Shown: positions 7,779 to 15,700 of the stretch, piece by piece | Numbering within the stretch: the stretch's first letter is position 1 | Layout: each line of letters begins with the position of its first letter | NCBI GenBank assembly: GCA_021648465.1 | Contig: JAKISR010000040.1 | Span: 1-17,726, forward strand | Reading direction: 5' to 3' | Length of the DNA stretch: 17,726 nucleotides | DNA from: Sulfurimonas sp. | GTDB taxonomy: Bacteria > Campylobacterota > Campylobacteria > Campylobacterales > Sulfurimonadaceae | Position numbers and translations under genes: made by a program | Notes under the pieces: generated by a model | The model's database searches: none | Told to the model about the DNA's origin: nothing | What the model saw: the letters and a program-made list of their open reading frames with translations, nothing else

Positions 7779-8990
7779 TTATATTTTATTTTTATCTATA
7801 CTAATTCCACCATACTCTAATGTATAAATTAAATCAGTTGTATTTAATTTATCAAAATTATCCATCATCACTTTTTTTAAGTAAATTTTTTCTGCTTCTT
7901 CTGCTCTTAGTAAGCTACTAGCAAATATTCCCTTCTTGTTTAAAACAAGAGCTGTAATATTAGCGTCCATTTTAATATGGTTCATCAATTCTTTAATGTC
8001 TGTTTCAAATATAGAGCTAATCATTGAAAACATCCCAGCTAAATAAGCTTTGTCTTTATTTTCAAAAGTAGCTTCTGCTTCCATTCTCTCAGCTCTTTTA
8101 ATAGCCATTTCAAGTATGGTTTGAGAAGCTGGATTTTGAGAAACTTCAGAATACAAATATACCAATAACCATCTAAGTAACTTATCTCTACCCATTAAAG
8201 TGATTACTTGAGTTAATGATTCTATCTTTACATTGAAGTTTTTAGAATTATTAAAAAACTGGACAAGCTTAAAAGATAAGTCTGGTTGTTTTTTTATAAA
8301 AAATTCTAACTGTTCAGTAGTATTATTATCTTTTATAATTTTAATTAATTGAATTATTATAAATTGTGCAGGTTCTTTTGAACCAATAATTTCTATCACT
8401 TCAGGTTGATCTAAATAGTAACCTTGAAAATAATCAAAATCCATTGTTTTATATTTATTATCATCCTCTTTTGACTCAATATTTTGAGCTAAAAGTTTTA
8501 CTCTTGTACCTTTAAATTTTTGCATAATTTTTTCTAAATTTTCAGGCTGAGAAAGAGTGATATCCATTTTTATAATATCTATATAATTAAATAATCTACT
8601 AAATTTTTTAATCATCTGTGCACTTGAATCAAAGTGTTCAAGTGAGAGTTTAAAACCTCTTTTTCTGTACTGTATAATTTTTGAAATAACTTTTTCGGTT
8701 AAATTGATATCTTCTAATATATTTAAAATAAATCTATCTTTATCTAAAACATCCAAAATATCTTTTAATAAATTATCTTCATCTACATTGATAAGAGCCA
8801 TGGTATTTCTACCTAAGAGCTTATCTAACTCTTTACTAGATATAGAACTCATTATTAGTTGAGAAGTTTCTCTAACACTATTTGATAAACTGGTTTCTTG
8901 ATTTTGAGAATCTTGGAAAATGAGTTCATATGCAAATACTTTATTCTTATTGTCAAGTATTTTTTGTTTTGAGATATTAATCATATTCAT
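7779..8990 (-). CDS. EAL-HDOD signalling protein with degenerate EAL domain
   Basis: The N-terminal half (1-195) has the shape of an EAL domain but the catalytic EAL motif is replaced by YELIF (21-25), the usual metal-binding DDFG region reads LEHFD (117-121) and AEGVE is replaced by QNIES; the family-typical FQGYYL is kept (188-193). It should therefore not cleave c-di-GMP. The C-terminal half (about 200-390) is an HDOD domain, starting PAQFIIIQLIKII, a module found in regulators of motility and stress. This arrangement resembles the YuxH/CdgJ group, which affects motility. A GAGG ribosome site nine bases upstream favours Met1 over Met3. It lies downstream of the active-EAL sensor gene. Confidence 0.88.
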   Translation of the reverse strand: MNMINISKQKILDNKNKVFAYELIFQDSQNQETSLSNSVRETSQLIMSSISSKELDKLLGRNTMALINVDEDNLLKDILDVLDKDRFILNILEDINLTEKVISKIIQYRKRGFKLSLEHFDSSAQMIKKFSRLFNYIDIIKMDITLSQPENLEKIMQKFKGTRVKLLAQNIESKEDDNKYKTMDFDYFQGYYLDQPEVIEIIGSKEPAQFIIIQLIKIIKDNNTTEQLEFFIKKQPDLSFKLVQFFNNSKNFNVKIESLTQVITLMGRDKLLRWLLVYLYSEVSQNPASQTILEMAIKRAERMEAEATFENKDKAYLAGMFSMISSIFETDIKELMNHIKMDANITALVLNKKGIFASSLLRAEEAEKIYLKKVMMDNFDKLNTTDLIYTLEYGGISIDKNKI

Positions 8991-9006
8991 TATTTATATC
9001 CTCAAT

Positions 9007-9019
9007 ATTAATAATTATA
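9007..9019 (-). promoter_or_regulatory. Promoter -10 for the EAL-HDOD gene
   Basis: A perfect TATAAT lies on the minus strand (complement of 9014-9019), about 24 bases ahead of the ATG at 8990, with the GAGG ribosome site between. No good -35 is present at 17 bases. The 56-base gap otherwise holds only AT-rich sequence, so the gene can probably be transcribed separately from the upstream sensor gene. Confidence 0.45.
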
Positions 9020-9046
9020 CACTCTTTAAATTAAGTAAACTTTTAA

Positions 9047-11497
9047 TTATTTTTTTAATAATTTTATAACTTCGTCAGCAGGCATTGGTTTAGCAAACAG
9101 ATAGCCTTGAATATCTGAACATCCACATGAGAGTAAAAAATCTTTTTGTTCATTTGTTTCAACACCCTCAGCAATAACACCAAGGTTTAAGCTCTTTGAC
9201 ATTGCTATTATAGCTTTTACAATTTCTGAATCTTCATCGTCATGTGGTAGATCAGAGATAAAAGATCTATCAATTTTTAATTTATCTACTGGTAAGCGTT
9301 TAAGATAAGCTAGTGATGAGTAGCCAGTTCCAAAATCATCGATTGAGAGTTTAATTCCCATATTGCTTATCTCTTTAAGTAACTCAATAGCATGTTCTGG
9401 ATCACTCATAACTTGACTTTCTGTAACCTCAAGTTCTATATATTCAGGTTTGCAGTTGCTCTTTTTTATCATTAATTTTAAATTTTCTAAAAAATCTTCT
9501 GCTTGTAAATGCTTTACAGATATATTTAATGCTATGCGACCAGGATTAAGTCCTTCTTTATACCACCTGCTTGTTTGTTTCATTGCGCTTAGCATAATAA
9601 ATCTATCCACTTTTATAATCAATCCAGTCTCTTCAGCAACAGGTATAAATTTATCTGGTGAAATCATTCCCTTTTTTGCATCAAACCAACGAGCAAGAGC
9701 TTCCATACCTATAAGCTCATTTGTTCTAGCATTATATTGTGCTTGATAATGAACTATAAGATCTTGGTTTTTTAAGGCCTTTCTAAGATGAGATTCTATT
9801 GATATTCTTTGATGAGCTCTTTCAGTCATATCTGCAGTATAGAAATGATAATTATTTCGTCCTTTTTCTTTTGCTTTATACATTGCTGAATCAGCATTAC
9901 GCAAAAGTGTTTGAGCAGTATCAGCATCTTTAGGATAAACACTAATTCCTATGCTACAAGTAATATAAAATTCATGTTCTTGAACATAAATAACTTGTTG
10001 AAATAGTGATAATATGCTATTTGCAGTATCCGTAATTTTATTAATATTATTTGTAGCTTCTACAATAATACTAAATGAATCTCCGCCAAGATGAGAGACA
10101 CAATTGTTTTCTATAAGAGATAAATTTAGTAGTTTTTTTGATATTTCTATTAGCAGTAAATCACCAATTGCGTGACCTAACGAATCATTTATTTCTTTAA
10201 AATGGTCAAAATCTAGAAAAAGAATTGCTAATAGTATTTTTGCTTTTTTTGCTTTTTTTATCGTTTGTTCAAAGCGTTCAAAAAATAATAAACGATTTGG
10301 TAATCCTGTTAAAGCGTCATGAGTTGATTGATAAAGTAGAGCTTCATGTTGTTGTGATAGCTTTTCATCTTGCATTTTTTGTAATGAAATATCTACAATA
10401 TTTGCAACAATAACTATATCATTTTCTATAATAGTTACACCAAAACCTATGCGAATAGGAAACTCTTCTCCATTTTTTCTTATGGCAGATATATTATGAT
10501 ATTTGTCAATTATACCAATAGATTTTTTAGTTTTAATAAAATTAATAACTGCAAGTCTATGTGCTTTTCGTAAATTAGCAGGAATTATTTTATTTAGTGC
10601 ATCTTTACCAATCATCTCCTCTTTTGTATACCCAAACATCGTTTGAGCAGATTTATTATATATTTGTATTACTAGATTTTTATTTATTGAAATTATTGCA
10701 TTATTATTTGATTCAATAACCGTATTTAAAAAATTCTCTTTTTCTTTTATTTCTATTAATTCATTATTATATTTTTTATCTATATATAGACCACAATTTA
10801 ACTTTTTCATTTTATTAATTAAATCATAAATAAACTCTTTTTTTATAATTGAACCATGTTGCGGAGCAATTAGCTCTAAATCTAGTTTTTCTATTTTAGA
10901 TAGAGAAAAATTAAGTATATCTTTACTTGGCATATAAGATTCATGAAAACTTTTTATCTCATTAAAATAATCTTTATCAGCAAAAAAGTTCCACGACTCT
11001 GTTATTCCGCCAAATAAATCACTAGAAAATAGAGTTTTTGTTTTAGCCTCATATGTAACAATAGCACCTGGTGAATGACAATATGGTGTAGTTAAGAAAT
11101 TTAGTTCTAAGCCAGTTGATGTTAATAGTTCAAAATTATTTTTATCAACTTCGTAATATTTAATGTCAAGACAAAAATGTTTAATTAGCTCTTTAATTCT
11201 ACTATGAGTTATAATTTGTAAATCAGGACGTGCTATTAATTCTTTTAACATAGGGACAGAAGCACATAAGTCTGGATCTTGATGGTGAAGAATTATGTAT
11301 TTTACATTTTTAAGATTTGATACTTGATTAACTTTATTTACAACAGTATTAAATTCTAATATAGAACCTGGATCTATTAGTATTGACTCATTACCATTTT
11401 TTATAAAATATGGGTGGCACTGAAAAGAATCATTTTTTAAATATTCACCTACCCAGTATATATTATTGGCAATTTCAATAGCTTTTATAAAATCCAT
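9047..11497 (-). CDS. ODP-like di-iron sensor fused to PAS-GGDEF-EAL (c-di-GMP phosphodiesterase)
   Basis: Four modules are visible in 816 residues. (1) 1-235: a metallo-beta-lactamase fold of the flavodiiron/ODP type, with the complete metal ligand set His72, Asp74 and Asp76 in HHQDPD, His141 in CHSPG, Asp160 in FSSDLFGG and His214 in APQHGS; no flavodoxin or rubredoxin domain follows, so an oxygen- or redox-sensing role fits better than an oxidoreductase. (2) 250-375: PAS domain. (3) 390-555: GGDEF domain starting HDALTGLPNR; the active motif reads GGDSF (471-475), so cyclase activity is doubtful. (4) 565-816: EAL domain with EALARW (599-604), Asn658, Glu693, DDFGTGYSS (720-728), Lys741 and AEGVET, all expected for active c-di-GMP hydrolysis. 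No membrane helix is seen, so it is cytosolic. AGGA precedes the start by eight bases. Confidence 0.92.
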   Translation of the reverse strand: MDFIKAIEIANNIYWVGEYLKNDSFQCHPYFIKNGNESILIDPGSILEFNTVVNKVNQVSNLKNVKYIILHHQDPDLCASVPMLKELIARPDLQIITHSRIKELIKHFCLDIKYYEVDKNNFELLTSTGLELNFLTTPYCHSPGAIVTYEAKTKTLFSSDLFGGITESWNFFADKDYFNEIKSFHESYMPSKDILNFSLSKIEKLDLELIAPQHGSIIKKEFIYDLINKMKKLNCGLYIDKKYNNELIEIKEKENFLNTVIESNNNAIISINKNLVIQIYNKSAQTMFGYTKEEMIGKDALNKIIPANLRKAHRLAVINFIKTKKSIGIIDKYHNISAIRKNGEEFPIRIGFGVTIIENDIVIVANIVDISLQKMQDEKLSQQHEALLYQSTHDALTGLPNRLLFFERFEQTIKKAKKAKILLAILFLDFDHFKEINDSLGHAIGDLLLIEISKKLLNLSLIENNCVSHLGGDSFSIIVEATNNINKITDTANSILSLFQQVIYVQEHEFYITCSIGISVYPKDADTAQTLLRNADSAMYKAKEKGRNNYHFYTADMTERAHQRISIESHLRKALKNQDLIVHYQAQYNARTNELIGMEALARWFDAKKGMISPDKFIPVAEETGLIIKVDRFIMLSAMKQTSRWYKEGLNPGRIALNISVKHLQAEDFLENLKLMIKKSNCKPEYIELEVTESQVMSDPEHAIELLKEISNMGIKLSIDDFGTGYSSLAYLKRLPVDKLKIDRSFISDLPHDDEDSEIVKAIIAMSKSLNLGVIAEGVETNEQKDFLLSCGCSDIQGYLFAKPMPADEVIKLLKK

Positions 11498-11522
11498 ATA
11501 AAGTCCTATCTGTAATTTTTTT

Positions 11523-11540
11523 TATCATTCTAACATGATA
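11523..11540. promoter_or_regulatory. Perfect dyad overlapping the sensor-gene -10 (possible operator)
   Basis: TATCAT (11523-11528) and ATGATA (11535-11540) form a perfect 6-base dyad with a 6-base centre. The centre contains most of the -10 box of the leftward promoter, a classic place for a repressor to bind. Read rightward the stem is followed by TTTTT, like a terminator, but no rightward gene ends here. The binding protein is unknown. Confidence 0.35.
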
Positions 11541-11555
11541 TTTTTAAAATAACAA
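11527..11555 (-). promoter_or_regulatory. Sigma70-type promoter of the ODP-PAS-GGDEF-EAL gene
   Basis: On the minus strand TTGTTA (complement of 11550-11555, 4/6 match to the -35 consensus) is followed after exactly 17 bases by TAGAAT (complement of 11527-11532, 5/6 to the -10) with an extended TGT in front. Predicted start is near 11520, leaving about 23 leader bases that include the AGGA ribosome site. This is the best-formed promoter in the window and suggests transcription independent of the cytochrome gene. Confidence 0.55.
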
Positions 11556-11558
11556 CAA

Positions 11559-12683
11559 TTATTTTTTAACTTTGTCTGCTTTAATTAATTTTGGTTCAAA
11601 CTCCCCTCTTTTATACTCTTTTTTCCCATGACATATAGGATTGCAAGAACCTCCATCTTCCGCTTTAATAAATCTAAGATTAAACTTTGCATTACCAAAA
11701 TGAGTTTTGCTCTTAAGAAGAGGAGTGTCTTCTTTAACACCATGAAACTCATGACATGTCCCACATACTATAGATGATTTTTTTACATGAATAAAGTGTA
11801 AATTCTTCTTATTTTTTCTAAAATTAGTAAACTCTACAGTGGACTTATTAGTTATTTTTTCATTTTGATGACAATTAAAACAAATATAGTTTTCTGGTTT
11901 AAATTTTGTAGTACTTTTCTTTGGGTATGGGGCATTTAACATTCTTGAATTATCAGAGCCATGTGGATTATGACATCCTGTACATTCTCCTGCAACAATA
12001 GGACCATGCCATTTTGTGTTTTCTTCCAAATGCTTAGCCATATTCGGTAACATAACACCATCTTCTTCTCTTTTTAGAGATTTATTATGACACGATAAAC
12101 AAAGCTCTTTTGTTGTGTCTACTCTTAGCATATTTGGTCTAGAAGTGCCATGTGGATCATGACAGGCAAAACATCCACCATCTTCCATGAAAATTGCACC
12201 ATGTTTATTTTTTACACTGTTTGCCCATTCTTTTTTTTCAGTATGGCAACTCATACATAAATCTTTTCTTTTATCATGTTTTAATCTAAATTTAATATCT
12301 CCAGCATGAGGGTCATGACAACCAGTACATGCTTGTTTTACTGATGGGTGAACATTTTCATCTTTTAAAAGAAGTAATCGTTTGCTAGGATGGCACATAA
12401 CACACATACCAGGGTTGTCTTCAACTCTTAATAAGTTTTTATCTTTATTAAAAATATTATGACAAGTTGTACATGAACCAATTTTAGCTGGCATATGAAC
12501 ATATTTTTTACCCTCAGCTACATCATGACATTTTACACATGTATGAGAATCTTTTTTAGAATGTTGATGTACCTCTTTTTTTGTTTCAGGCTTATACCCT
12601 GGTGTTTTTTGCATCGTTTGTGCTTGCAAATAACTTGAATTTAAAAAAATTAAAATCAATGTTATTAAGATTGAATACTTCAT
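11559..12683 (-). CDS. Periplasmic multiheme cytochrome c (10 CXXCH plus one CX3CH)
   Basis: The protein begins with a secretion signal (hydrophobic 3-19, likely cut near LQA-QT) and should be a periplasmic electron carrier. Ten CXXCH heme sites start at Cys49, 71, 94, 119, 143, 171, 195, 234, 268 and 307; an eleventh near the C-terminus reads CNPICH (347-352), a CX3CH spacing. Several motifs are followed by DPHG or NPHG, typical of doubled-CXXCH/cytochrome c3-type proteins, and many extra His residues can act as distal heme ligands. The C-terminal tail is basic. No membrane helix beyond the signal and no known reductase motif is seen, so the partner and substrate are unknown. AAGGAT about nine bases upstream supports the start, 23 bases after glmU. 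Confidence 0.92.
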   Translation of the reverse strand: MKYSILITLILIFLNSSYLQAQTMQKTPGYKPETKKEVHQHSKKDSHTCVKCHDVAEGKKYVHMPAKIGSCTTCHNIFNKDKNLLRVEDNPGMCVMCHPSKRLLLLKDENVHPSVKQACTGCHDPHAGDIKFRLKHDKRKDLCMSCHTEKKEWANSVKNKHGAIFMEDGGCFACHDPHGTSRPNMLRVDTTKELCLSCHNKSLKREEDGVMLPNMAKHLEENTKWHGPIVAGECTGCHNPHGSDNSRMLNAPYPKKSTTKFKPENYICFNCHQNEKITNKSTVEFTNFRKNKKNLHFIHVKKSSIVCGTCHEFHGVKEDTPLLKSKTHFGNAKFNLRFIKAEDGGSCNPICHGKKEYKRGEFEPKLIKADKVKK

Positions 12684-12706
12684 TTTTATATCATCCTTTT
12701 TTAAAA

Positions 12707-14014
12707 TTATTTTTTTATATTAAAAAATTTATAGTAAAAATCTTTTATAGTTTTAACTTTAGTTCTGCTAATTGCCAAAGAACCTTTTTTGATAACATCA
12801 CTTGTTAATGTAGTTCCAGCGGCGATTATAACGTCATCTTCTATAGTTACAGGTGCAATTAATTGAGTATCGCTTCCTACAAAAACATTTTTACCTATAA
12901 TAGTTTTATATTTTTTAATGCCATCATAATTACATGTAATCACTCCTGCTCCTATGTTTGTTCCATCTTCAACTTGAGCATCACCTATATAACTTAAGTG
13001 ACCAGCTTTTACCCCTTTTAGGGAACTTTTTTTAACCTCTACAAAATTACCTATATGGGAATTTTCAACATAAGAAGCAGGGCGAAGATGTGCTAATGGT
13101 CCTATGTCTGAATTTTTTACAATTGAGTCTTCTATAACACTGCCAGATTTTATATGTGAGTTGTTTATAAGTGTATTTCCAGTTAGCCTACATCCATTTT
13201 CAATTATACATTCACCTTCAAATGTTACACTTTCTTCAATATATATAGTTGAAGGTAGTTGCATAATTACACCATTTTTCATAATAGTTGATTTTATTCT
13301 CTTTTGCATAATCTCTTCAGCATCTGATAAATCTTCTTTTGAATTAACACCTTTGAAGTTTTCTTCATCAACAAGCAAAGGAGATATACTCACTTTATCT
13401 TTTCTTGCTAATGATATGATATCTGTTAAATAGTACTCATTTTGAGCATTGTCATTTGTAAGTTTTGGAATATATTTGTCGATAATATCTTTGGAAAAAG
13501 CATACACACCTGCATTTACTGTTGTGATATTTAGTTCATCTACCGAAGCATCTTTTTGTTCTACTATTTTTTGAACTTCTTTATTTTTAATAACTACACG
13601 ACCATATCCATTTGGATTTTTTAGGTTAAAGATAGACATAATTACTTTTGCATCAGTATTTAAAAAAACATTAAGAGAATCAGAAGTTATTAATGGCATA
13701 TCACCATTTAAAATTAAAACTTTTTCATTTTTTGGTGTTACATTTTTCATGGCACCACCAGTACCTGGAAATTTATTAGTATCTTGAATAATATAATTTA
13801 TGTCATCAAAATAATTCTCTATTTCTTTTCTTACAACTTCTTTTTGGTGAGCAATAACTACTGAAATGTCATCACTTATTTGGCGAGATGATTTTATTAT
13901 ATAATAAAGCATAGGTTTCCCGCTTATAGCATGAAGAACCTTTGCCTTAGGAGACTTCATACGAGAACCTTTACCCGCAGCTAGAATAATTATACTTATT
14001 TTATTTTTATCCAT
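12707..14014 (-). CDS. glmU: Bifunctional UDP-N-acetylglucosamine pyrophosphorylase / glucosamine-1-phosphate acetyltransferase
   Basis: GlmU makes UDP-GlcNAc for peptidoglycan and lipopolysaccharide. The N-terminal uridylyltransferase domain (1-225) has LAAGKGSRMKSPKAKVLH (11-28, Lys25), PGTGGA (83-88, where E. coli has GTGHA) and NGDMP (103-107, Asp105). The C-terminal left-handed beta-helix (about 255-420) carries the acetyltransferase residues: KAGHLSYIGD (337-345) with His339 as base, NYDG (362-365), and GSDTQLIAPV. At 435 aa it is about 20 residues shorter than E. coli GlmU, mostly at the C-terminus. It is divergent from motA and is followed by the cytochrome gene after only 23 bases, so the two may share a transcript. 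Confidence 0.96.
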   Translation of the reverse strand: MDKNKISIIILAAGKGSRMKSPKAKVLHAISGKPMLYYIIKSSRQISDDISVVIAHQKEVVRKEIENYFDDINYIIQDTNKFPGTGGAMKNVTPKNEKVLILNGDMPLITSDSLNVFLNTDAKVIMSIFNLKNPNGYGRVVIKNKEVQKIVEQKDASVDELNITTVNAGVYAFSKDIIDKYIPKLTNDNAQNEYYLTDIISLARKDKVSISPLLVDEENFKGVNSKEDLSDAEEIMQKRIKSTIMKNGVIMQLPSTIYIEESVTFEGECIIENGCRLTGNTLINNSHIKSGSVIEDSIVKNSDIGPLAHLRPASYVENSHIGNFVEVKKSSLKGVKAGHLSYIGDAQVEDGTNIGAGVITCNYDGIKKYKTIIGKNVFVGSDTQLIAPVTIEDDVIIAAGTTLTSDVIKKGSLAISRTKVKTIKDFYYKFFNIKK

Positions 14015-14040
14015 TTATACTCTTTATATTGATTGAATGA

Positions 14041-14069
14041 ATTATACCCTTTAAGCTCTTATATTTGAA
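14041..14069 (-). promoter_or_regulatory. glmU promoter
   Basis: On the minus strand TTCAAA (complement of 14064-14069, 4/6 to the -35) and a perfect TATAAT (complement of 14041-14046) are separated by 17 bases. Predicted start is near 14034, about 20 bases before the ATG, with AAGAG as ribosome site between. It lies in the glmU-motA divergent gap. Confidence 0.55.
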
Positions 14070-14104
14070 ATAAAATAAGAAAAATTTCTCTTTTAGTGTT
14101 CGGG

Positions 14105-14140
14105 CTAATATTTTTTGTGGTATTATAAGCCTAATATTTT
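14105..14140 (+). repeat. Direct repeat CTAATATTTT around the motA promoter
   Basis: CTAATATTTT occurs at 14105-14114 and again at 14131-14140, 26 bases apart, each followed within a few bases by TTGT or GTT. One copy lies just after the -35 position and the other over the predicted start site, so they straddle the -10. This could be a paired regulator site or chance in AT-rich DNA. Confidence 0.3.
14118..14126 (+). promoter_or_regulatory. Extended -10 promoter of motA-motB-fliP
   Basis: TGGTATTAT at 14118-14126 is an extended -10 (TGN plus TATTAT). Predicted start is near 14133, giving a leader of about 24 bases that carries the ribosome site AAGG at 14146-14149, eight bases before the motA ATG. 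No convincing -35 is seen. No sigma28 or sigma54 consensus is evident. Confidence 0.5.
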
Positions 14141-14156
14141 GTTATAAGGTATTTGA

Positions 14157-14921
14157 ATGGATTTAGGTACGGTCATTGGTATTGTTTTAATCATGGCACT
14201 TCTTATGGGTGCTATGAGTATGGGTGTTGGTGTTGGTGCATATATTGATATTCCTTCTGTTTTAATTGTTGTTGGTGGTAGTATTGGTGCTTTACTAATC
14301 TCTTTTAAACCATCACAAATGAAATCATTTACAAAAGTGTTTATGATAGCAATTAAGCCACCAGAAGAAGATAAGGCAGAGTTAATTAAAAAACTTATTT
14401 CTTTTGCTACTAAAGCTAGAAAAGACGGTATTTTAGCCTTAGAGAGCGAAGTGAATGATGAGTCAAATGAGTTTTTGAAAAAAGGCTTATCTATGGCTAT
14501 TGATGGAAATGAACCTGATAATATTCGTGAACTCTTAGAGATAGAGATGGAGCAAACTAGCACCAGACACAAAGTTAATGGTTCTATGTTTTCCCAGTGG
14601 GCTGCACTAGCTGGTGCAATGGGAATGGTTGGTACTCTTATTGGGCTTGTTGCAATGCTTTTAAATATGGCTGATCCATCGGCAATTGGTCCATCAATGG
14701 CAGTTGCTTTACTTACAACAATGTACGGTGCTATTATTGGTAATGTTCTTGGTACACCAATTGCAATTATCTTAGGTATTAGAAATGATGATGAAACTTT
14801 GGTTAAGGAGATGATTTTAACAGGAATCATGTCAATCCAATCGGGTGATGCACCAAGAGCACTAGAAGCAAAACTTCTTAGTTACTTAGCTCCAGTAGAG
14901 CGTGTGAGCCAGTTTAACTAA
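14157..14921 (+). CDS. motA: Flagellar motor stator protein MotA
   Basis: MotA forms, with MotB, the inner-membrane proton channel that drives flagellar rotation. Four membrane helices are visible (about 4-22, 34-50, 147-170, 181-208), with a cytoplasmic loop between the second and third. In that loop Arg88 and Glu96 (ARKDGILALESE) match the charged residues that contact FliG in other MotA proteins. Pro174 in MADPSAIGP matches the conserved channel proline, and Pro201 is probably the second. The 254 aa length is that of the short MotA type. It overlaps motB by one base (TAATG), so synthesis is coupled. Confidence 0.96.
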   Translation: MDLGTVIGIVLIMALLMGAMSMGVGVGAYIDIPSVLIVVGGSIGALLISFKPSQMKSFTKVFMIAIKPPEEDKAELIKKLISFATKARKDGILALESEVNDESNEFLKKGLSMAIDGNEPDNIRELLEIEMEQTSTRHKVNGSMFSQWAALAGAMGMVGTLIGLVAMLLNMADPSAIGPSMAVALLTTMYGAIIGNVLGTPIAIILGIRNDDETLVKEMILTGIMSIQSGDAPRALEAKLLSYLAPVERVSQFN

Positions 14922-15700
14922 TGGCAAGAAAAACAAAGTGTCCCCCTTGTGAGAGATGTCTTCCTGGCTGGTTAGCAGCTTTTGGTGATTTGATGTCTCT
15001 ACTTTTATGTTTCTTTGTACTTCTTTTATCTATGTCAAGTATGGACGCAAAAAAAATATCTGAAGCTATAGGATCTCTCTCAGGTGCTATGAGTGTTCTT
15101 GAAGGTGGAACAAAAACAGAGATATCAAAAAAACGTATGCAACAATCAACTCCTATAGATTCACAAGATGAAACTTCTCAACAGGTAAATAGAGTAGCTC
15201 AAGCTGTGGCTGAGACAAATGAGATGATAGGTAAAGGTCAAGGTCCAGCAGTTTCACTTGAAGAAGCACAAGAGGGCTTTGTTATAGAACTTCCAGCAGC
15301 ATTACTTTTTGATGTGGGAAGTGCAACTATTAACAATGATGATGCATTGCTTTTCTTAAAAAGAATAGCTTTAATAATTCAAGAGTTACCTAATGAAACA
15401 CAAGTTGGAGTAAAAGGTCATACAGATAATCAAACCCCAGGTGCAGATAGCTCATTTAAAGATAATTGGGAACTTTCATCTGCTAGAGCTATATCAGTTT
15501 TACAAGAGTTACTTTTAGATGGTGTTGATCCAAAGCGAATAAGTGCAACAGGATTTGCTGAATTTGCTCCAAAAGCTACCAATGTAACAAAAAGTGGACG
15601 AGAAAAAAATCGTAGAGTTGAATTACATTTTTATAGTGCAGAGGTTGATGATAAATCAAAAGTTAAAAAGAATGTTTTAGATAAGGCAGTAGATAAATAA
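14921..15700 (+). CDS. motB: Flagellar motor stator protein MotB
   Basis: MotB anchors the stator to peptidoglycan and carries the proton-binding aspartate. A short cytoplasmic tail with three cysteines (7, 10, 13) precedes one membrane helix (about 18-39) in which Asp23 of AFGDLMSLLLCFF is the proton carrier. A linker and plug region (40-115) is followed by an OmpA-like domain (about 118-235) with GHTDNQ (166-171), NWELSSARA (182-190) and NRRVEL (220-225). Start and stop each overlap the neighbouring gene by one base. Confidence 0.96.
   Translation: MARKTKCPPCERCLPGWLAAFGDLMSLLLCFFVLLLSMSSMDAKKISEAIGSLSGAMSVLEGGTKTEISKKRMQQSTPIDSQDETSQQVNRVAQAVAETNEMIGKGQGPAVSLEEAQEGFVIELPAALLFDVGSATINNDDALLFLKRIALIIQELPNETQVGVKGHTDNQTPGADSSFKDNWELSSARAISVLQELLLDGVDPKRISATGFAEFAPKATNVTKSGREKNRRVELHFYSAEVDDKSKVKKNVLDKAVDK

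Noticed and set aside
9044..9063. AATTATT-TTTTT-AATAATT inverted repeat as a terminator for the sensor gene
   Set aside because: The stem is made only of A-T pairs, overlaps the stop codon and lacks a proper U-tract in the leftward direction, so it is too weak to call.
9450..9746. A rightward 98-codon open frame
   Set aside because: It lies opposite the EAL domain, whose motifs are fully conserved on the other strand; there is no ribosome site or family signal.
13104..13433. A rightward 109-codon open frame
   Set aside because: It is antisense to glmU with no supporting motif.
14123..14830. A 235-codon open frame on the minus strand opposite motA
   Set aside because: The plus strand here encodes a complete canonical MotA with conserved residues; the antisense protein is low-complexity Ile/Ser/Pro-rich and matches nothing, so it is a shadow.
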